A DNA stretch of 64,000 nucleotides, taken from Candidatus Nitrosopelagicus brevis. GTDB taxonomy: Archaea > Thermoproteota > Nitrososphaeria > Nitrososphaerales > Nitrosopumilaceae. The notes under the pieces are model-generated. The model had not been told where the DNA came from. It saw nothing but the letters and a program-made list of their open reading frames with translations, and searched no databases. The stretch covers positions 681,222 to 745,221 of the forward strand of contig NZ_CP007026.1 in assembly GCF_000812185.1 (NCBI RefSeq), given 5' to 3'. The position numbers and the translations under genes were made by a program. Positions within the stretch are counted from its first letter, which is position 1. Every line of letters starts with the position of its first letter. Of this stretch, positions 42,834 to 52,485 are shown piece after piece.

Positions 42834-45800
42834 TTATTCAAGGATATCGTATGGCTCAATTGGATCCCTTGTTGTTTCATTATTTTGCAGCCATTCGAGC
42901 GTCTTAACAAAAGAATCAGCCAACTCAATTGTAGTAAGTACTGGAATTCCTAGTTCAAGAGATTTTCTTCTAATCTGGTATTCATCATCTAACATTCCAA
43001 CATATTTTTCCAAAGAAAGTGTGCTTGGTATGTTAATAATGAAATCAATCTTTTTCTCATAAAGTAAATCAGAAATGTTTGGTTTACGTTCTGGTTCAGA
43101 GATTTTGTGTACAATTTCTATATCTCCAACTTTCTCTTCAAAGAATTCAGCAGTGTGTTCTGTTGCCAGTATTTTGAATCCCAGTTGTTTAAGTTTAGCA
43201 ATTGATGGCAATAGTTTTTCTTTATTCTGAGAACCTCCAGCAGTGACTAAAGCAGTTCCTTTATCAGGCAAATTGTAACCAACAGATGTTAGACCTTTAG
43301 ATAATGCATCATAGAAACTATTTCCAAAGCATGCAGCTTCACCAGTAGATTGCATTTCTACTCCTAATGCAATATCAGCACCGTCTAATTGCATGAATGA
43401 AAATTGAGGTACTTTGATTCCATAATTATGAATTTTTTGCCATTTATTTTCTGGAACTTTTGGTAAGGGTTTATCCAAAATTGCTTTAGATGCTAGAGAA
43501 ATAAGATTAGTTTTCACTAGTTTTGAGACAAACGGCATTGAACGTGATGCCCTAATGTTAAGCTCAATAACATAGACATGGTCATCATGAATAAGAAATT
43601 GTAAATTGAATGGACCTTTAACATTGAATGTAAGTGCAATCTTTTTTGTATAATCATTTATGGTTTCAATTGTCTTATTACTAAGACGCCATGGAGGAAT
43701 ACACATCATTGCGTCACCCGAATGAACTCCAGCAGAATCAATATGTTCAACTATTGCACCTATGACTACTTCTTTTCCATTACTAATTCCATCAACATCT
43801 ACTTCAAGTGAATCTAACATGAATTTTGAAATTACAACCGGATGATCTGGGGAAACATCAGTTGCCTCTTTCACATATGTTTTTAGCTCATCTTGAGACC
43901 AGACAACTTTCATTGCAGCGCCAGACAGAACATAAGAAGGTCTAACAATAACAGGGAAACCTACATCTTGTGCAAAGTTTCTTGCTTCATTTAGATTTGA
44001 AAATGCTTGCCATTTTGGTTGTTGTATGTGAAGCTTATCAAGTTCTGCGCTAAACTTTGAACGGTCTTCAGCCCTATCTACATCAATTGCACTTGTACCC
44101 ATAATATTGATTCCACGTTGTGCAAGACCAGGAGTGAGATTATTTGCGGTTTGTCCACCAACACAAGTGATTACACCTTTAGGGTTCTCAAAGTCAGATA
44201 TATCGAGTAAACGTTCTTGAGTTAATTCTTCAAAGTACAATCGAGTACAAATATCATAATCAGTGGACACGGTTTCAGGATTACAGTTTACAACTGACAC
44301 ATTTTTTTCACCATTTTCTTGAAGGCCCCACACCATGTTTACGGTTCCCCAGTCAAATTCAACACTACTTCCTATTCGGTATGGACCTGCGCCGACTACA
44401 ACTATTCCTTTCTCATCTGGAGATACTTGAATATCATTGGAATTTCCACCATAAGTAAGATAAAGATAATTTGTGACAGCAGGCCATTCAGCAGCTAAAG
44501 TATCAATTTGTTTTACAGCAGGAATTATTCCAAAGTCTTTTCTAATTTTACGAACTTCATCAGGAGTTTTTTCTTTTACACGTGCAATCTGATTGTCAGA
44601 AAATCCCATCTTTTTTGCATTTCTCAAAACCGATTCATTTAATTCAGATTCTTTAAGGTTTGATTCAACATTTACAATATTTTTAATTTTTTCAATAAAC
44701 CAAGGATCAATTGCAGATAGTTCATAAATCCGGTTAACAGAAATGCCCATCTTTAGTCCGATTGCAACATTATACAAAATTTGATCATCATGATGTGAAA
44801 GCTTGTATTCAATTTCTTCTTCAGTGTATGTTTTACCATTAGAGCGATTTAATACAAGACCATCATTTCCGATATCAAGCATTCGTATTGCTTTTTGTAA
44901 AGATTCTTCAAAGGTTCTTCCAACTGCCATTACTTCACCAACAGATTTCATTGTTACACCTAGTTTACGGTTTACGAGTTCAAATTTGGAAAAGTCCCAT
45001 CGAGGATGTTTGCAAACAATATAATCAAGTGAAGGTTCAAAACATGCAGTTGTACTTTTTGTGATTCGATTTACAAGTTCAGATAAATTGTAACCTAATC
45101 CAATCTTTGCAGACATGTATGCTAATGGGTAACCAGTGGCTTTACTAGCAAGAGCTGAAGAGCGAGACAAACGAGGATTGATTTCAATTGCAACATATCT
45201 ATCAGAATCAGCATCCAATGCATACTGAATATTACATTCACCAACAATTCCAACATGTTTTGTAGCACGTAGCGCTGCGGTGCGTAACATATGATATTCA
45301 TGATTGTTAATGGTTTGAGAAGGAGCAACTACAATATTATCACCGGTGTGGACTTTCATAGAAAGAACATTTTCCATATTACAGACGATTACATTATTTC
45401 CATCATAATCTTGCATCACCTCATATTCAATTTGTTTCCAGTGTCCAATGTATTCTTCAACCAAAACCTGACCTACCATACTAGCCTTACAGCCACGTTC
45501 TACAATTTCATGGAGTTCGATTTCATTATGAGCAATTCCGCCGCCTCTTCCACCAAGGGTGTATGCCACCCGAATTATTACAGGATATGATAATTCTTCA
45601 GCGACCTTTTTTGCATCCTCAAAATTTGTAACAGTCTTACTTTTGAGTACAGGGACACCTGCTTCTTTCATTGAATCTTTGAAAAGCTGCCTATCTTCAG
45701 TGTTTTTTATTCCATCTACTTGAGTACCAAGAACTTTGACGTCGTATTTTTTGAGAATTCCCGCCTCCTCTAACTTTACACCACAATTTAGGGCAGTTTG

Positions 45801-46076
45801 TCCTCCATATGCCAACATGATGCCATCAGGCCTTTCTTTTTCAACAATTGATTCAACATAATTTGGAGTTACAGGCAAGAGGTAAACTTGGTCTGCAAAT
45901 CGTGTATCTGTTTGGATGGTGGCAATGTTGGGATTAATTAGAACACTTTTGATTCCATCCTCATGAATGGCCTTGAGACACTGACTTCCAGAATAATCAA
46001 ATTCTCCCGCTTCACCAATTTTTATTGCACCACTTCCAAGTACTAGGATTTTCTTTAATGATTCATTTTTTGGCAT
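42834..46076 (-). CDS. carB: carbamoyl-phosphate synthase, large subunit
   Basis: 1080 residues with two ATP-grasp halves: KILVLGSGAIKIGEAGEFDY and, in the second half, VVGAGPYRIGSSVEFDWG mark the paired starts. RVAYTLGGRGGGIAH and RPSYVLSGAAMKVV are the ATP-binding loops. C-terminal allosteric MGS domain present. Produces carbamoyl phosphate for pyrimidines and arginine, in partnership with CarA three bases upstream. Confidence 0.97.
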   Translation of the reverse strand: MPKNESLKKILVLGSGAIKIGEAGEFDYSGSQCLKAIHEDGIKSVLINPNIATIQTDTRFADQVYLLPVTPNYVESIVEKERPDGIMLAYGGQTALNCGVKLEEAGILKKYDVKVLGTQVDGIKNTEDRQLFKDSMKEAGVPVLKSKTVTNFEDAKKVAEELSYPVIIRVAYTLGGRGGGIAHNEIELHEIVERGCKASMVGQVLVEEYIGHWKQIEYEVMQDYDGNNVIVCNMENVLSMKVHTGDNIVVAPSQTINNHEYHMLRTAALRATKHVGIVGECNIQYALDADSDRYVAIEINPRLSRSSALASKATGYPLAYMSAKIGLGYNLSELVNRITKSTTACFEPSLDYIVCKHPRWDFSKFELVNRKLGVTMKSVGEVMAVGRTFEESLQKAIRMLDIGNDGLVLNRSNGKTYTEEEIEYKLSHHDDQILYNVAIGLKMGISVNRIYELSAIDPWFIEKIKNIVNVESNLKESELNESVLRNAKKMGFSDNQIARVKEKTPDEVRKIRKDFGIIPAVKQIDTLAAEWPAVTNYLYLTYGGNSNDIQVSPDEKGIVVVGAGPYRIGSSVEFDWGTVNMVWGLQENGEKNVSVVNCNPETVSTDYDICTRLYFEELTQERLLDISDFENPKGVITCVGGQTANNLTPGLAQRGINIMGTSAIDVDRAEDRSKFSAELDKLHIQQPKWQAFSNLNEARNFAQDVGFPVIVRPSYVLSGAAMKVVWSQDELKTYVKEATDVSPDHPVVISKFMLDSLEVDVDGISNGKEVVIGAIVEHIDSAGVHSGDAMMCIPPWRLSNKTIETINDYTKKIALTFNVKGPFNLQFLIHDDHVYVIELNIRASRSMPFVSKLVKTNLISLASKAILDKPLPKVPENKWQKIHNYGIKVPQFSFMQLDGADIALGVEMQSTGEAACFGNSFYDALSKGLTSVGYNLPDKGTALVTAGGSQNKEKLLPSIAKLKQLGFKILATEHTAEFFEEKVGDIEIVHKISEPERKPNISDLLYEKKIDFIINIPSTLSLEKYVGMLDDEYQIRRKSLELGIPVLTTIELADSFVKTLEWLQNNETTRDPIEPYDILE

Positions 46077-46079
46077 ATT

Positions 46080-47144
46080 TTATTTCTCCATTAATTTTTT
46101 TAACTCGTCAAAAACATATTTGCAGTCAAAAGGACCAGGTGCAGCTTCAGGGTGAAACTGTACAGCAATACAATTTTTTGTTTTATGTTTTATGCCTTCA
46201 ACAGTATCATCATCAGCATTTGCAAACCATAATTTAAAATCGGATTTTTCTAGAGATTCGGGTTTGATACCATATCCATGATTCTGACTTGTAACATAAA
46301 CTTGATTTGTTTCTAAATTAACACAAGGTTTGTTTTGTCCACGATGACCATACTTCAATTTGTAAGTCTCCGTATTTCCTGCAATACCAATAATTTGTGC
46401 ACCTAAGCAAATACCTAGTGTAGGAATATTATTTTCAATTAGTTTTTTTGCAGTATCAACGGTATCAGGACAGTTTTGTGGATCGCCTGGACCACTACTC
46501 AAAACAACTCCTTTAGGTTTGTATGACATTATTTTATCAAACGGAGTATTCCATGGAACTACAATTGCTTTGTAACCTAATTCTCGTATATTTCTAACAA
46601 TTGCATTTTTTGCCCCGGTATCAATAACAACCACAGAATTATTTTCATCACCATAGATTTTTTCTTCTTTGGTAGACACAATATCCATGAATTTTTCAGA
46701 ATTGTAAGTAGTAATATTTGCAAGTTCATTTTTGACTTTTTCAACATCAATCTCTTCATCAGAGACAACAAGGGCTGCCATCATAACTCCACTAGTAGTT
46801 AATTTCTTGGTAATTGCACGAGTGTCAATTCCAGAAATTCCTGGAACTTTTTCATTATACATCCATTCATCCAAGGTCATTTTCAAATTCCAATGACTTG
46901 CAGTTTGAGACAATTCATGAACTACTAGTCCTCTGATCTGCATCGTATCAGATTCAAAGAATTTTGATATTCCATCTTCATCTACTGCATCTAAATCGGG
47001 AATGCCATAATTTCCGACTAAAGGATACGTTAAGGTAAGAATCTGACCATTGTAAGATGGATCAGTTAAGGCCTCAGTATAGCCCACCATGCCTGTATTA
47101 AAGACAATTTCACCAAAAACAGTAGTAGAATAACCAAAACCCAT
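46080..47144 (-). CDS. carA: carbamoyl-phosphate synthase, small subunit
   Basis: 354 residues from the first ATG, but family alignment shows this ATG is inside the gene. The glutaminase domain has GICLGAQIIG (catalytic Cys) and VQFHPEAAPGP (His-Glu). The N-terminal domain normally begins about 17-20 residues earlier with a strand like LLVLEDGT; the codons before the ATG read KFGKLILSDGTVLDG, clearly homologous. No ATG, GTG or TTG exists between these codons and an in-frame TAG at 47229-47231, so the true start is non-canonical (for example ATA 47219 or CTG 47177). Confidence 0.93.
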   Translation of the reverse strand: MGFGYSTTVFGEIVFNTGMVGYTEALTDPSYNGQILTLTYPLVGNYGIPDLDAVDEDGISKFFESDTMQIRGLVVHELSQTASHWNLKMTLDEWMYNEKVPGISGIDTRAITKKLTTSGVMMAALVVSDEEIDVEKVKNELANITTYNSEKFMDIVSTKEEKIYGDENNSVVVIDTGAKNAIVRNIRELGYKAIVVPWNTPFDKIMSYKPKGVVLSSGPGDPQNCPDTVDTAKKLIENNIPTLGICLGAQIIGIAGNTETYKLKYGHRGQNKPCVNLETNQVYVTSQNHGYGIKPESLEKSDFKLWFANADDDTVEGIKHKTKNCIAVQFHPEAAPGPFDCKYVFDELKKLMEK

Positions 47145-47219
47145 TCCATCAAGAACGGTTCCATCAGAAAGGATCAGCTTCCCAAACTTGTTTGCGTGTT
47201 TGGATTTCTTTGTAGTTAT
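47145..47219 (-). other. carA: carA 5' extension, coding but without standard start codon
   Basis: Twenty-five in-frame codons upstream of the annotated-type ATG. They encode TTKKSKHANKFGKLIL, then SDGTVLDG. A TATA-like TTTTAAAT on the minus strand centred near 47255 puts the transcript start about 47229, so most of this stretch is transcribed. Confidence 0.7.
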
Positions 47220-47249
47220 TGTGACCCTCTACAAGTCTCTTTGAATCGG

Positions 47250-47258
47250 GATTTAAAA
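47250..47258 (-). promoter_or_regulatory. TATA-like box of carAB
   Basis: Minus-strand cttttaaat; predicted transcription start is about 47229, 10 bases or so before the possible ATA start (47219). Confidence 0.45.
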
Positions 47259-47288
47259 GCTTCTTTAGCTGATCGATACTAAAAACGA

Positions 47289-48500
47289 TCAGAGTGCACC
47301 GAAAGATTCGCTCCATTTATGATATGCACGGATATTTTCTGTGGAGACACTTGGTTTTCTTCTTGCTTTGATATCTTTGAAATCAGCCATAGTTAGCTCA
47401 CGTGGGTCTTGAGGAGCTTCACCATCAACTGGTTCATGATAAGTAGCAGATCGGAATAATTCATTTACAACTAGTAATTGTGCACCTTGACAAACATCTT
47501 TGATATCACTTGCACTGTATCCATCAAACTGTTTTGCGAGACTAGCAATATTGAATCTTGTAGATTTTTTCAAAGGGTTAGTATACTGTTCAAAGAGTTT
47601 ATGACGTGCGTCTTGTGCGGGAAGTGAAACATAAATTCTTTTTTGGAATCTTCTCAAAAATGGTTCATCCAAACTCCATGGTTTGTTTGTAGCACCTATA
47701 ACATACATCATAGTTTCTTTACCTTTTCCATTAACACCATCTAGTTCAGAGAGGAATTGGTTTTTGGCTCTAATTTCACCACCAACTTCACTATTACGAT
47801 CACCAAGAAGTGAATCAACTTCGTCAATGAATAATATTACTGGTTTTCCTTCTCGTTCGTTATACTTTCTAGCCATTGTGAATAATTTTGATACGTTTTT
47901 TTCTGCTTCACCTAACCATTTACTCATCATAGATGCTGCATCCACATTTATGAAATATCCATCGAGTTCATTTGCAGTTGCGGCAGCAAGCATTGTTTTT
48001 CCAGTTCCTGGAGGACCATACAATAACATTCCACGTGGCCAACCTAATGGAAACAAATCAGGTCTTTTACTAGGATAAACAATTGATTCACGTAATGCGC
48101 CTTTTGCATCATCTAATCCAATTACCTCAGACCATTTGACATCAGGCTTTTCTTTCATGACCAATTCTTCAAGGTCATTACCTTCATCTTTGTGAGGTTG
48201 AGCTCTTGCTAAAGCCTTTTTTTGTTCCTCAGGAGATGCATTAGGGTCCACTACAGGTTCAACATTAGCCCCACGGGTCTCACGTAATGCTTTGATACGC
48301 TCCTGGTATTTTTGATAGCTTTGCTGGTAAATCTTGTTTAGACTGCTAGTAGGATAAAGTCTCATTAATTTCAATAGCGTTTCAGATGCATTTTGATAGT
48401 CAGTTATGGCCATTCCAGCAGCCCCTTGTGAATCTGCTCTTATAGCTGCTGCAGCATACTTGCTAGCGCTTTTTTCTAATTCTTGTGGGGCCATACTCAT
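47289..48500 (-). CDS. cdvC: CdvC/Vps4 AAA+ ATPase
   Basis: 403 residues. An N-terminal MIT domain (about 1-75) binds the ESCRT-III homologue CdvB; a linker follows. The AAA domain has LLYGPPGTGKTMLAA (Walker A), ILFIDEVDSLLGDR (Walker B) and an arginine finger near FLRRFQKRIYV. C-terminal helix with RPSVSTENIRAYHKW is Vps4-like. It remodels ESCRT-III filaments in cell division of Thaumarchaeota; cdvA and cdvB are outside the window. A second ATG at 48494 may be the start. Confidence 0.95.
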   Translation of the reverse strand: MSMAPQELEKSASKYAAAAIRADSQGAAGMAITDYQNASETLLKLMRLYPTSSLNKIYQQSYQKYQERIKALRETRGANVEPVVDPNASPEEQKKALARAQPHKDEGNDLEELVMKEKPDVKWSEVIGLDDAKGALRESIVYPSKRPDLFPLGWPRGMLLYGPPGTGKTMLAAATANELDGYFINVDAASMMSKWLGEAEKNVSKLFTMARKYNEREGKPVILFIDEVDSLLGDRNSEVGGEIRAKNQFLSELDGVNGKGKETMMYVIGATNKPWSLDEPFLRRFQKRIYVSLPAQDARHKLFEQYTNPLKKSTRFNIASLAKQFDGYSASDIKDVCQGAQLLVVNELFRSATYHEPVDGEAPQDPRELTMADFKDIKARRKPSVSTENIRAYHKWSESFGAL

Positions 48501-48627
48501 CTCAAATCACTAATGAATTCAATCTGGATTTGACTAGGTATTACACAGAGTAAACTGGTATCGAAATTTTAGTGAAATTAATTCAACTGAAATTATGATT
48601 TATGCCTGCAAGAATTCAACATAGGAC

Positions 48628-48635
48628 TAAATATA
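48628..48635 (+). promoter_or_regulatory. TATA-like box of the RidA gene
   Basis: taaatata centred about 24 bp before the ATG at 48655; predicts a leaderless message. The remaining 48501-48654 spacer shows no other feature. Confidence 0.55.
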
Positions 48636-48654
48636 CAAATTTCAGAGAAATTTC

Positions 48655-49113
48655 ATGATTGAAGATAAATTAAGAGAATTATCCATCGAGTTGCCAACAC
48701 CACCAAGTCCAGCAGGTTCTTACATTCCAGTAGTTACTACAGGAAATCTTGCATTTGTTTCAGGGCAAATTCCAATGAAAGAAGGAAAAGTTGTGTTTGA
48801 AGGAAAAGTTCCAGATAAGCAATCATTAGATGAGGCAAGAGATGCAGCAAAAATTTGTATAATTAATGGTCTTGCACAATTAAAAGCAAATCTTGGATCA
48901 TTGGATAAGATTACAAAATTTGTAAGAATATCAGGATTTGTTAATTCCAATCCAGAGTTTACAGAACAACCAAAAGTAATCAATGCAGCATCAGATTTAC
49001 TAGTGGAAATATTTGGAGACATGGCAAAACATTCTAGAATTGCAGTAGGAGTAGCTAGTCTTCCATTAAATTCAACCGTAGAAATCGACATGGTTGTTGA
49101 ATTTTCTAATTAA
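48655..49113 (+). CDS. RidA (YjgF/YER057c/UK114) family protein
   Basis: 152 residues, slightly long for the family. VVTTGNLAFVSGQIPMKEGK and ITKFVRISGFVNSNPEF, then KHSRIAVGVASLPLNSTVEID show the trimeric RidA fold; the Arg in KHSRIAVG is the substrate-binding Arg. RidA deaminates reactive 2-aminoacrylate and related enamines that come from PLP enzymes. Convergent overlap of 8 bp with the next gene. Confidence 0.9.
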   Translation: MIEDKLRELSIELPTPPSPAGSYIPVVTTGNLAFVSGQIPMKEGKVVFEGKVPDKQSLDEARDAAKICIINGLAQLKANLGSLDKITKFVRISGFVNSNPEFTEQPKVINAASDLLVEIFGDMAKHSRIAVGVASLPLNSTVEIDMVVEFSN

Positions 49114-49660
49114 TTTCAGAGACATTTTTTTCTAATTCATCTACAAGAGACTCGTAATGTGAGCGAGTTTTTCCTAATTCTGAAAGTTTTCTTTCTTCGA
49201 TGTCATCCATATTCTTATCAATTTCATTTGTAGCATCATTCAATCTAGCATCAGCCATCATGAATAAGCGATTATTTTCTTTCCATAAATGTTCAGTTAC
49301 ATGTTGAACGTATAGCTCTAAAGTCTCTATCAAATAAGCAGAATCACCATTTTCAAGATATTTTTTTGATGCTAGACTGATGTGTTCGGCAATTTCTTTA
49401 GTTCGCTTGTGATCAAGTAGCATCATGTGTATTGGGCCCATGGTTGTAGGCATGCCAGCCTTTTCAAGTGCAGGGAATAATGCTTCCTCCTCCTTTCCAT
49501 GATGGCAAACATCTGTGAAGTTTTGAGTAAAATCAAGTGTGGGTGACAGTATTTCTTCAGGAATTTGTTTTCCATCTTTCAAAAGTTTTATTGTTGCATC
49601 TAAAGCTTGTAATACTTTTTCAATTAATTTATGATCCTTTCTTAATGATTGAGTAGACAT
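49106..49660 (-). CDS. hemerythrin-like HHE-domain protein
   Basis: 184 residues of helical bundle. Iron ligands: His in LRKDHKLIEKV, VCHHGKEEEALFPALE, IHMMLLDHKRTKEI and YVQHVTEHLWKEN. Bound di-iron senses or carries oxygen or NO. A C-terminal coiled helix follows. One base before the next gene's stop codon, likely cotranscribed with the DHH gene. Confidence 0.88.
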   Translation of the reverse strand: MSTQSLRKDHKLIEKVLQALDATIKLLKDGKQIPEEILSPTLDFTQNFTDVCHHGKEEEALFPALEKAGMPTTMGPIHMMLLDHKRTKEIAEHISLASKKYLENGDSAYLIETLELYVQHVTEHLWKENNRLFMMADARLNDATNEIDKNMDDIEERKLSELGKTRSHYESLVDELEKNVSEIN

Positions 49661-49661
49661 T

Positions 49662-50657
49662 TTATTTTGCCAATGAAGAATTTAGGGTATTTAGGAATTT
49701 TGTAATTTTGTTTTTTGGGATTGATGCACCACATGCTTTATCATGACCACCGCCAGAACCACCAACTTCAGTAGTAATTTTGTTTATCAATCTTCCAAGA
49801 TGAATTTTACACTGTTTTGATCCTCTTACAGAAACTGCATAGACACCATAGTCAACTCGTTCTTTGTAAGCAACCCCTACATCTTTACCAGATAAACCAA
49901 GAACAAAATTAACTGCACCGCTTGCACCAGAATCAGTAATTTCCATATATCCTAAATTCTTTTTTAGTTTCATATTCTTTTTGACTTTTGCAACAACAGA
50001 TGCAAGTTTTTCAACTTGTAGTTGTGCAAATTCATACGAGTTTGGAATTTCATGTGGATATTTAGATTCACTAAGTTCATCTACAAGATAAAGTAGATAA
50101 TCAGGTTCTTTTTGATGACCAACAATATTGTATGTCATTACAGTTGCACTAATCAATGCAAATTGTCTATCAAATATCTGAAGAAGTTTTGAACCAAGAG
50201 GTCTATCTTCCATGTAATCAGTTATTGCAGCACATGCAGCAATAAACGCAGCATGATCATCTAGTTTCTTTTTGTATGTGTCATAAACTTGAACAGAAGC
50301 ACACTCATTTGTATCATGTACGACATTAACTTTGATTTTTTTTAGTTGATTGATGATTTTCCTATCAAGATCATGATGATCAAGATATGAAATTTTTACG
50401 CTACGTTTTCTAAGGTGTGTTAACAATTCAACAAAATCACATTCATTTTTTTTATTTAGTCCAAGATCACAGATGTATAATTCTTTCAAAGATTCATCAT
50501 TTCGTAGAGGCTCCATATCATCCATCATTCCAGGATAATCTGTGAGAATTGTTTCTCCGCCGAATGCTTGTTTGATTAATGCAGCAGAGCTTATGCCATC
50601 ACAATCTTCTCTATGAGAAACACAAACAATTTTTGATTTTTTTATTTTAGCTGCCAT
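49662..50657 (-). CDS. DHH-family phosphoesterase
   Basis: 331 residues. VCVSHREDCDGISSAALIK (DxD metal site), ISYLDHHDLDRKI (DHH motif) and a DHHA1 region with VGGSGGGHDKACGASI. Family includes archaeal RecJ-like and oligoribonuclease-like enzymes. Without the other parts of a GINS-associated RecJ and at this length, an oligonucleotide or cyclic-dinucleotide hydrolase is equally possible. Starts MAAKIKKSKI. Confidence 0.85.
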   Translation of the reverse strand: MAAKIKKSKIVCVSHREDCDGISSAALIKQAFGGETILTDYPGMMDDMEPLRNDESLKELYICDLGLNKKNECDFVELLTHLRKRSVKISYLDHHDLDRKIINQLKKIKVNVVHDTNECASVQVYDTYKKKLDDHAAFIAACAAITDYMEDRPLGSKLLQIFDRQFALISATVMTYNIVGHQKEPDYLLYLVDELSESKYPHEIPNSYEFAQLQVEKLASVVAKVKKNMKLKKNLGYMEITDSGASGAVNFVLGLSGKDVGVAYKERVDYGVYAVSVRGSKQCKIHLGRLINKITTEVGGSGGGHDKACGASIPKNKITKFLNTLNSSLAK

Positions 50658-50700
50658 TAATGATCAAAATTGGATTAACCCTCATTTAAACCAAAAATGC

Positions 50701-50898
50701 TTATTTTTGATTTGACTTTGGTTTTGGAGATACCGTTTTTTCCGAATTGAGTATTGTGGAATAAATCTCATAAATCGTTGAATAGTTCAATTGGTTTTCT
50801 TGATCAAATTTTTGAACTTTTTCAAGAAATTCAGGGGTTGCGTTAAGAATTTCTTCGTCAATTCTTTTTCTCATTTCACGTTCAGATAAGGTTGACAT
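50701..50898 (-). CDS. small hypothetical protein
   Basis: 65 residues from ATG 50898 (MSTLSEREMRKRIDEEI). Mostly helical with a Lys-rich tail. A catatttc box on the minus strand at about 50910-50920 lies upstream. Frames starting further upstream (50991) add a hydrophobic stretch with no support. Function unknown. Confidence 0.5.
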   Translation of the reverse strand: MSTLSEREMRKRIDEEILNATPEFLEKVQKFDQENQLNYSTIYEIYSTILNSEKTVSPKPKSNQK

Positions 50899-51037
50899 GT
50901 AAATTAATGAAATATGTTCTAATATGCTCAAGCTTTGATTCTTTAGACTTTCTACACCGAAAATTATTGACTGGTAATATAGGAAATACATGGCAGACTA
51001 GTTGAAAATTTAAAAGTCAAAAAATTACGAGTAATGT

Positions 51038-52201
51038 ATGGAAACTAAGAATATTGGATTGAGAAACATACCAATTGCAGATACAAAAATATCGTTAATT
51101 GATGGAGAAAAAGGCAAGCTCATTTATCGAGGATTTGATGTTTTAGATTTAACAAAAAATTCAAATTTTGAGGAATGCTGTTTCCTGCTTTTACATGATC
51201 ATTTACCAAATAGGATAGAATTCAATGAATTTACCACGAAGCTGAAAGAAGCCAGAGCAATTCCTGAACAAATGCAGAAAAATATGAAAAACTGGAGGAA
51301 AAATGCTCACCCTATGGATGTACTGCAAGCATTTGTTGCAGCACTTGCAGGATATTATGATGAACAAGGTTCAGAAAAAGAAATTAGTCAACAAAGAGCA
51401 ATCAATCTAATTTCAAAAGTTCCAACCATTATTGCAAGTTGGGAGAGAGTTAGAAATGACAAAGAGCCAATTCAACCAGATCCAGAATTGAGTCACGCAT
51501 CAAATTTTCTATACATGTTGACAGGAAATAAACCAGATAAAGAAATGGAAAGAGTGTTTGATGTTTGCCTAATTTTGCATGCAGACCATACATTTAATGC
51601 ATCAACTTTTGCTGCAAGAGAAGTTGCATCTACTCGTGCACATATGTATTCAGCAGTAAGTGCTGCAGTAGGCGCACTTAGTGGAGAATTACATGGAGGA
51701 GCAAATTATGAAGTTATGAAAATGCTACTAGACATTAAAGATGAAAATAATGCCACAAATTGGGTTAAATCCAGAATTGAAAAAGGAGACAGAATTATGG
51801 GCATGGGACATGCAGTTTACAAAACAGTTGATCCTCGTTCAATGGTTCTAAAAGGATTATCAAAAAAATTATCAGAAAAAACAGGATTACCATGGTATAA
51901 CATTACAAAAAAAGTTGAAGAAACTACTTCAGAGATTATGAAAAATAGAAAAGAACGAGATATTTTTCCAAATGTTGATCTTTACAGTGCATCAGTTTAC
52001 TATATGCTAAACATTCCCATGGATTTGAACACACCAATTTTTGCAATATCAAGAGTTTCAGGATGGGCAGCTCATGTTATTGAAGAGAAATTTGCAGAGG
52101 CGGCACCAAAACCAATGTTGTACAGACCTAAAGCAACCTATGTTGGAAAATACGAAGGTCCACAAGGATGTAATTACATACCAATAGAAGAACGAAAATA
52201 A
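51038..52201 (+). CDS. gltA: citrate synthase
   Basis: 387 residues. Active-site His in HADHTFNASTFAAREVAST, SGELHGGANYEVMK, catalytic Gly-His in GMGHAVYKTVDPRS, and Asp in FPNVDLYSASVYYML. The length matches the short archaeal/Gram-positive type without NADH allostery. It feeds acetyl-CoA and oxaloacetate into the (oxidative or reductive) citric acid branch. Own TATA-like box (gaaaatttaaaag, 51005-51017). Confidence 0.95.
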   Translation: METKNIGLRNIPIADTKISLIDGEKGKLIYRGFDVLDLTKNSNFEECCFLLLHDHLPNRIEFNEFTTKLKEARAIPEQMQKNMKNWRKNAHPMDVLQAFVAALAGYYDEQGSEKEISQQRAINLISKVPTIIASWERVRNDKEPIQPDPELSHASNFLYMLTGNKPDKEMERVFDVCLILHADHTFNASTFAAREVASTRAHMYSAVSAAVGALSGELHGGANYEVMKMLLDIKDENNATNWVKSRIEKGDRIMGMGHAVYKTVDPRSMVLKGLSKKLSEKTGLPWYNITKKVEETTSEIMKNRKERDIFPNVDLYSASVYYMLNIPMDLNTPIFAISRVSGWAAHVIEEKFAEAAPKPMLYRPKATYVGKYEGPQGCNYIPIEERK

Positions 52202-52202
52202 A

Positions 52203-52409
52203 CTAATTTCTTGTTTTCAACCAATTTTGAGCTTTTGAGTTTACATCATGGCTGTATAATACTTCGAAAACCATATCGTAAAATGTAATTCCCTTTTTTT
52301 GAGCCTGACTATCTAGCCATTTTATTCCATCAGCTAATTCAGGATCATGTGCAGAGAATTCTACTAATTCGTCAACCATTTTTCTGAAGAAATTATGTGA
52401 CTTCATCAT
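52203..52409 (-). CDS. small hypothetical protein
   Basis: 68 residues, helical: FFRKMVDELVEFSAHDPEL and KGITFYDMVFEVLYSHDVN. Stop is one base from citrate synthase's stop (convergent). No family recognised. Confidence 0.55.
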   Translation of the reverse strand: MMKSHNFFRKMVDELVEFSAHDPELADGIKWLDSQAQKKGITFYDMVFEVLYSHDVNSKAQNWLKTRN

Positions 52410-52485
52410 GAAAATTAATTTCGATATGGATCATTAAGACAAGAATACAAATTAAATAGACAAAAAACACCTTTTTGGTTGACTT

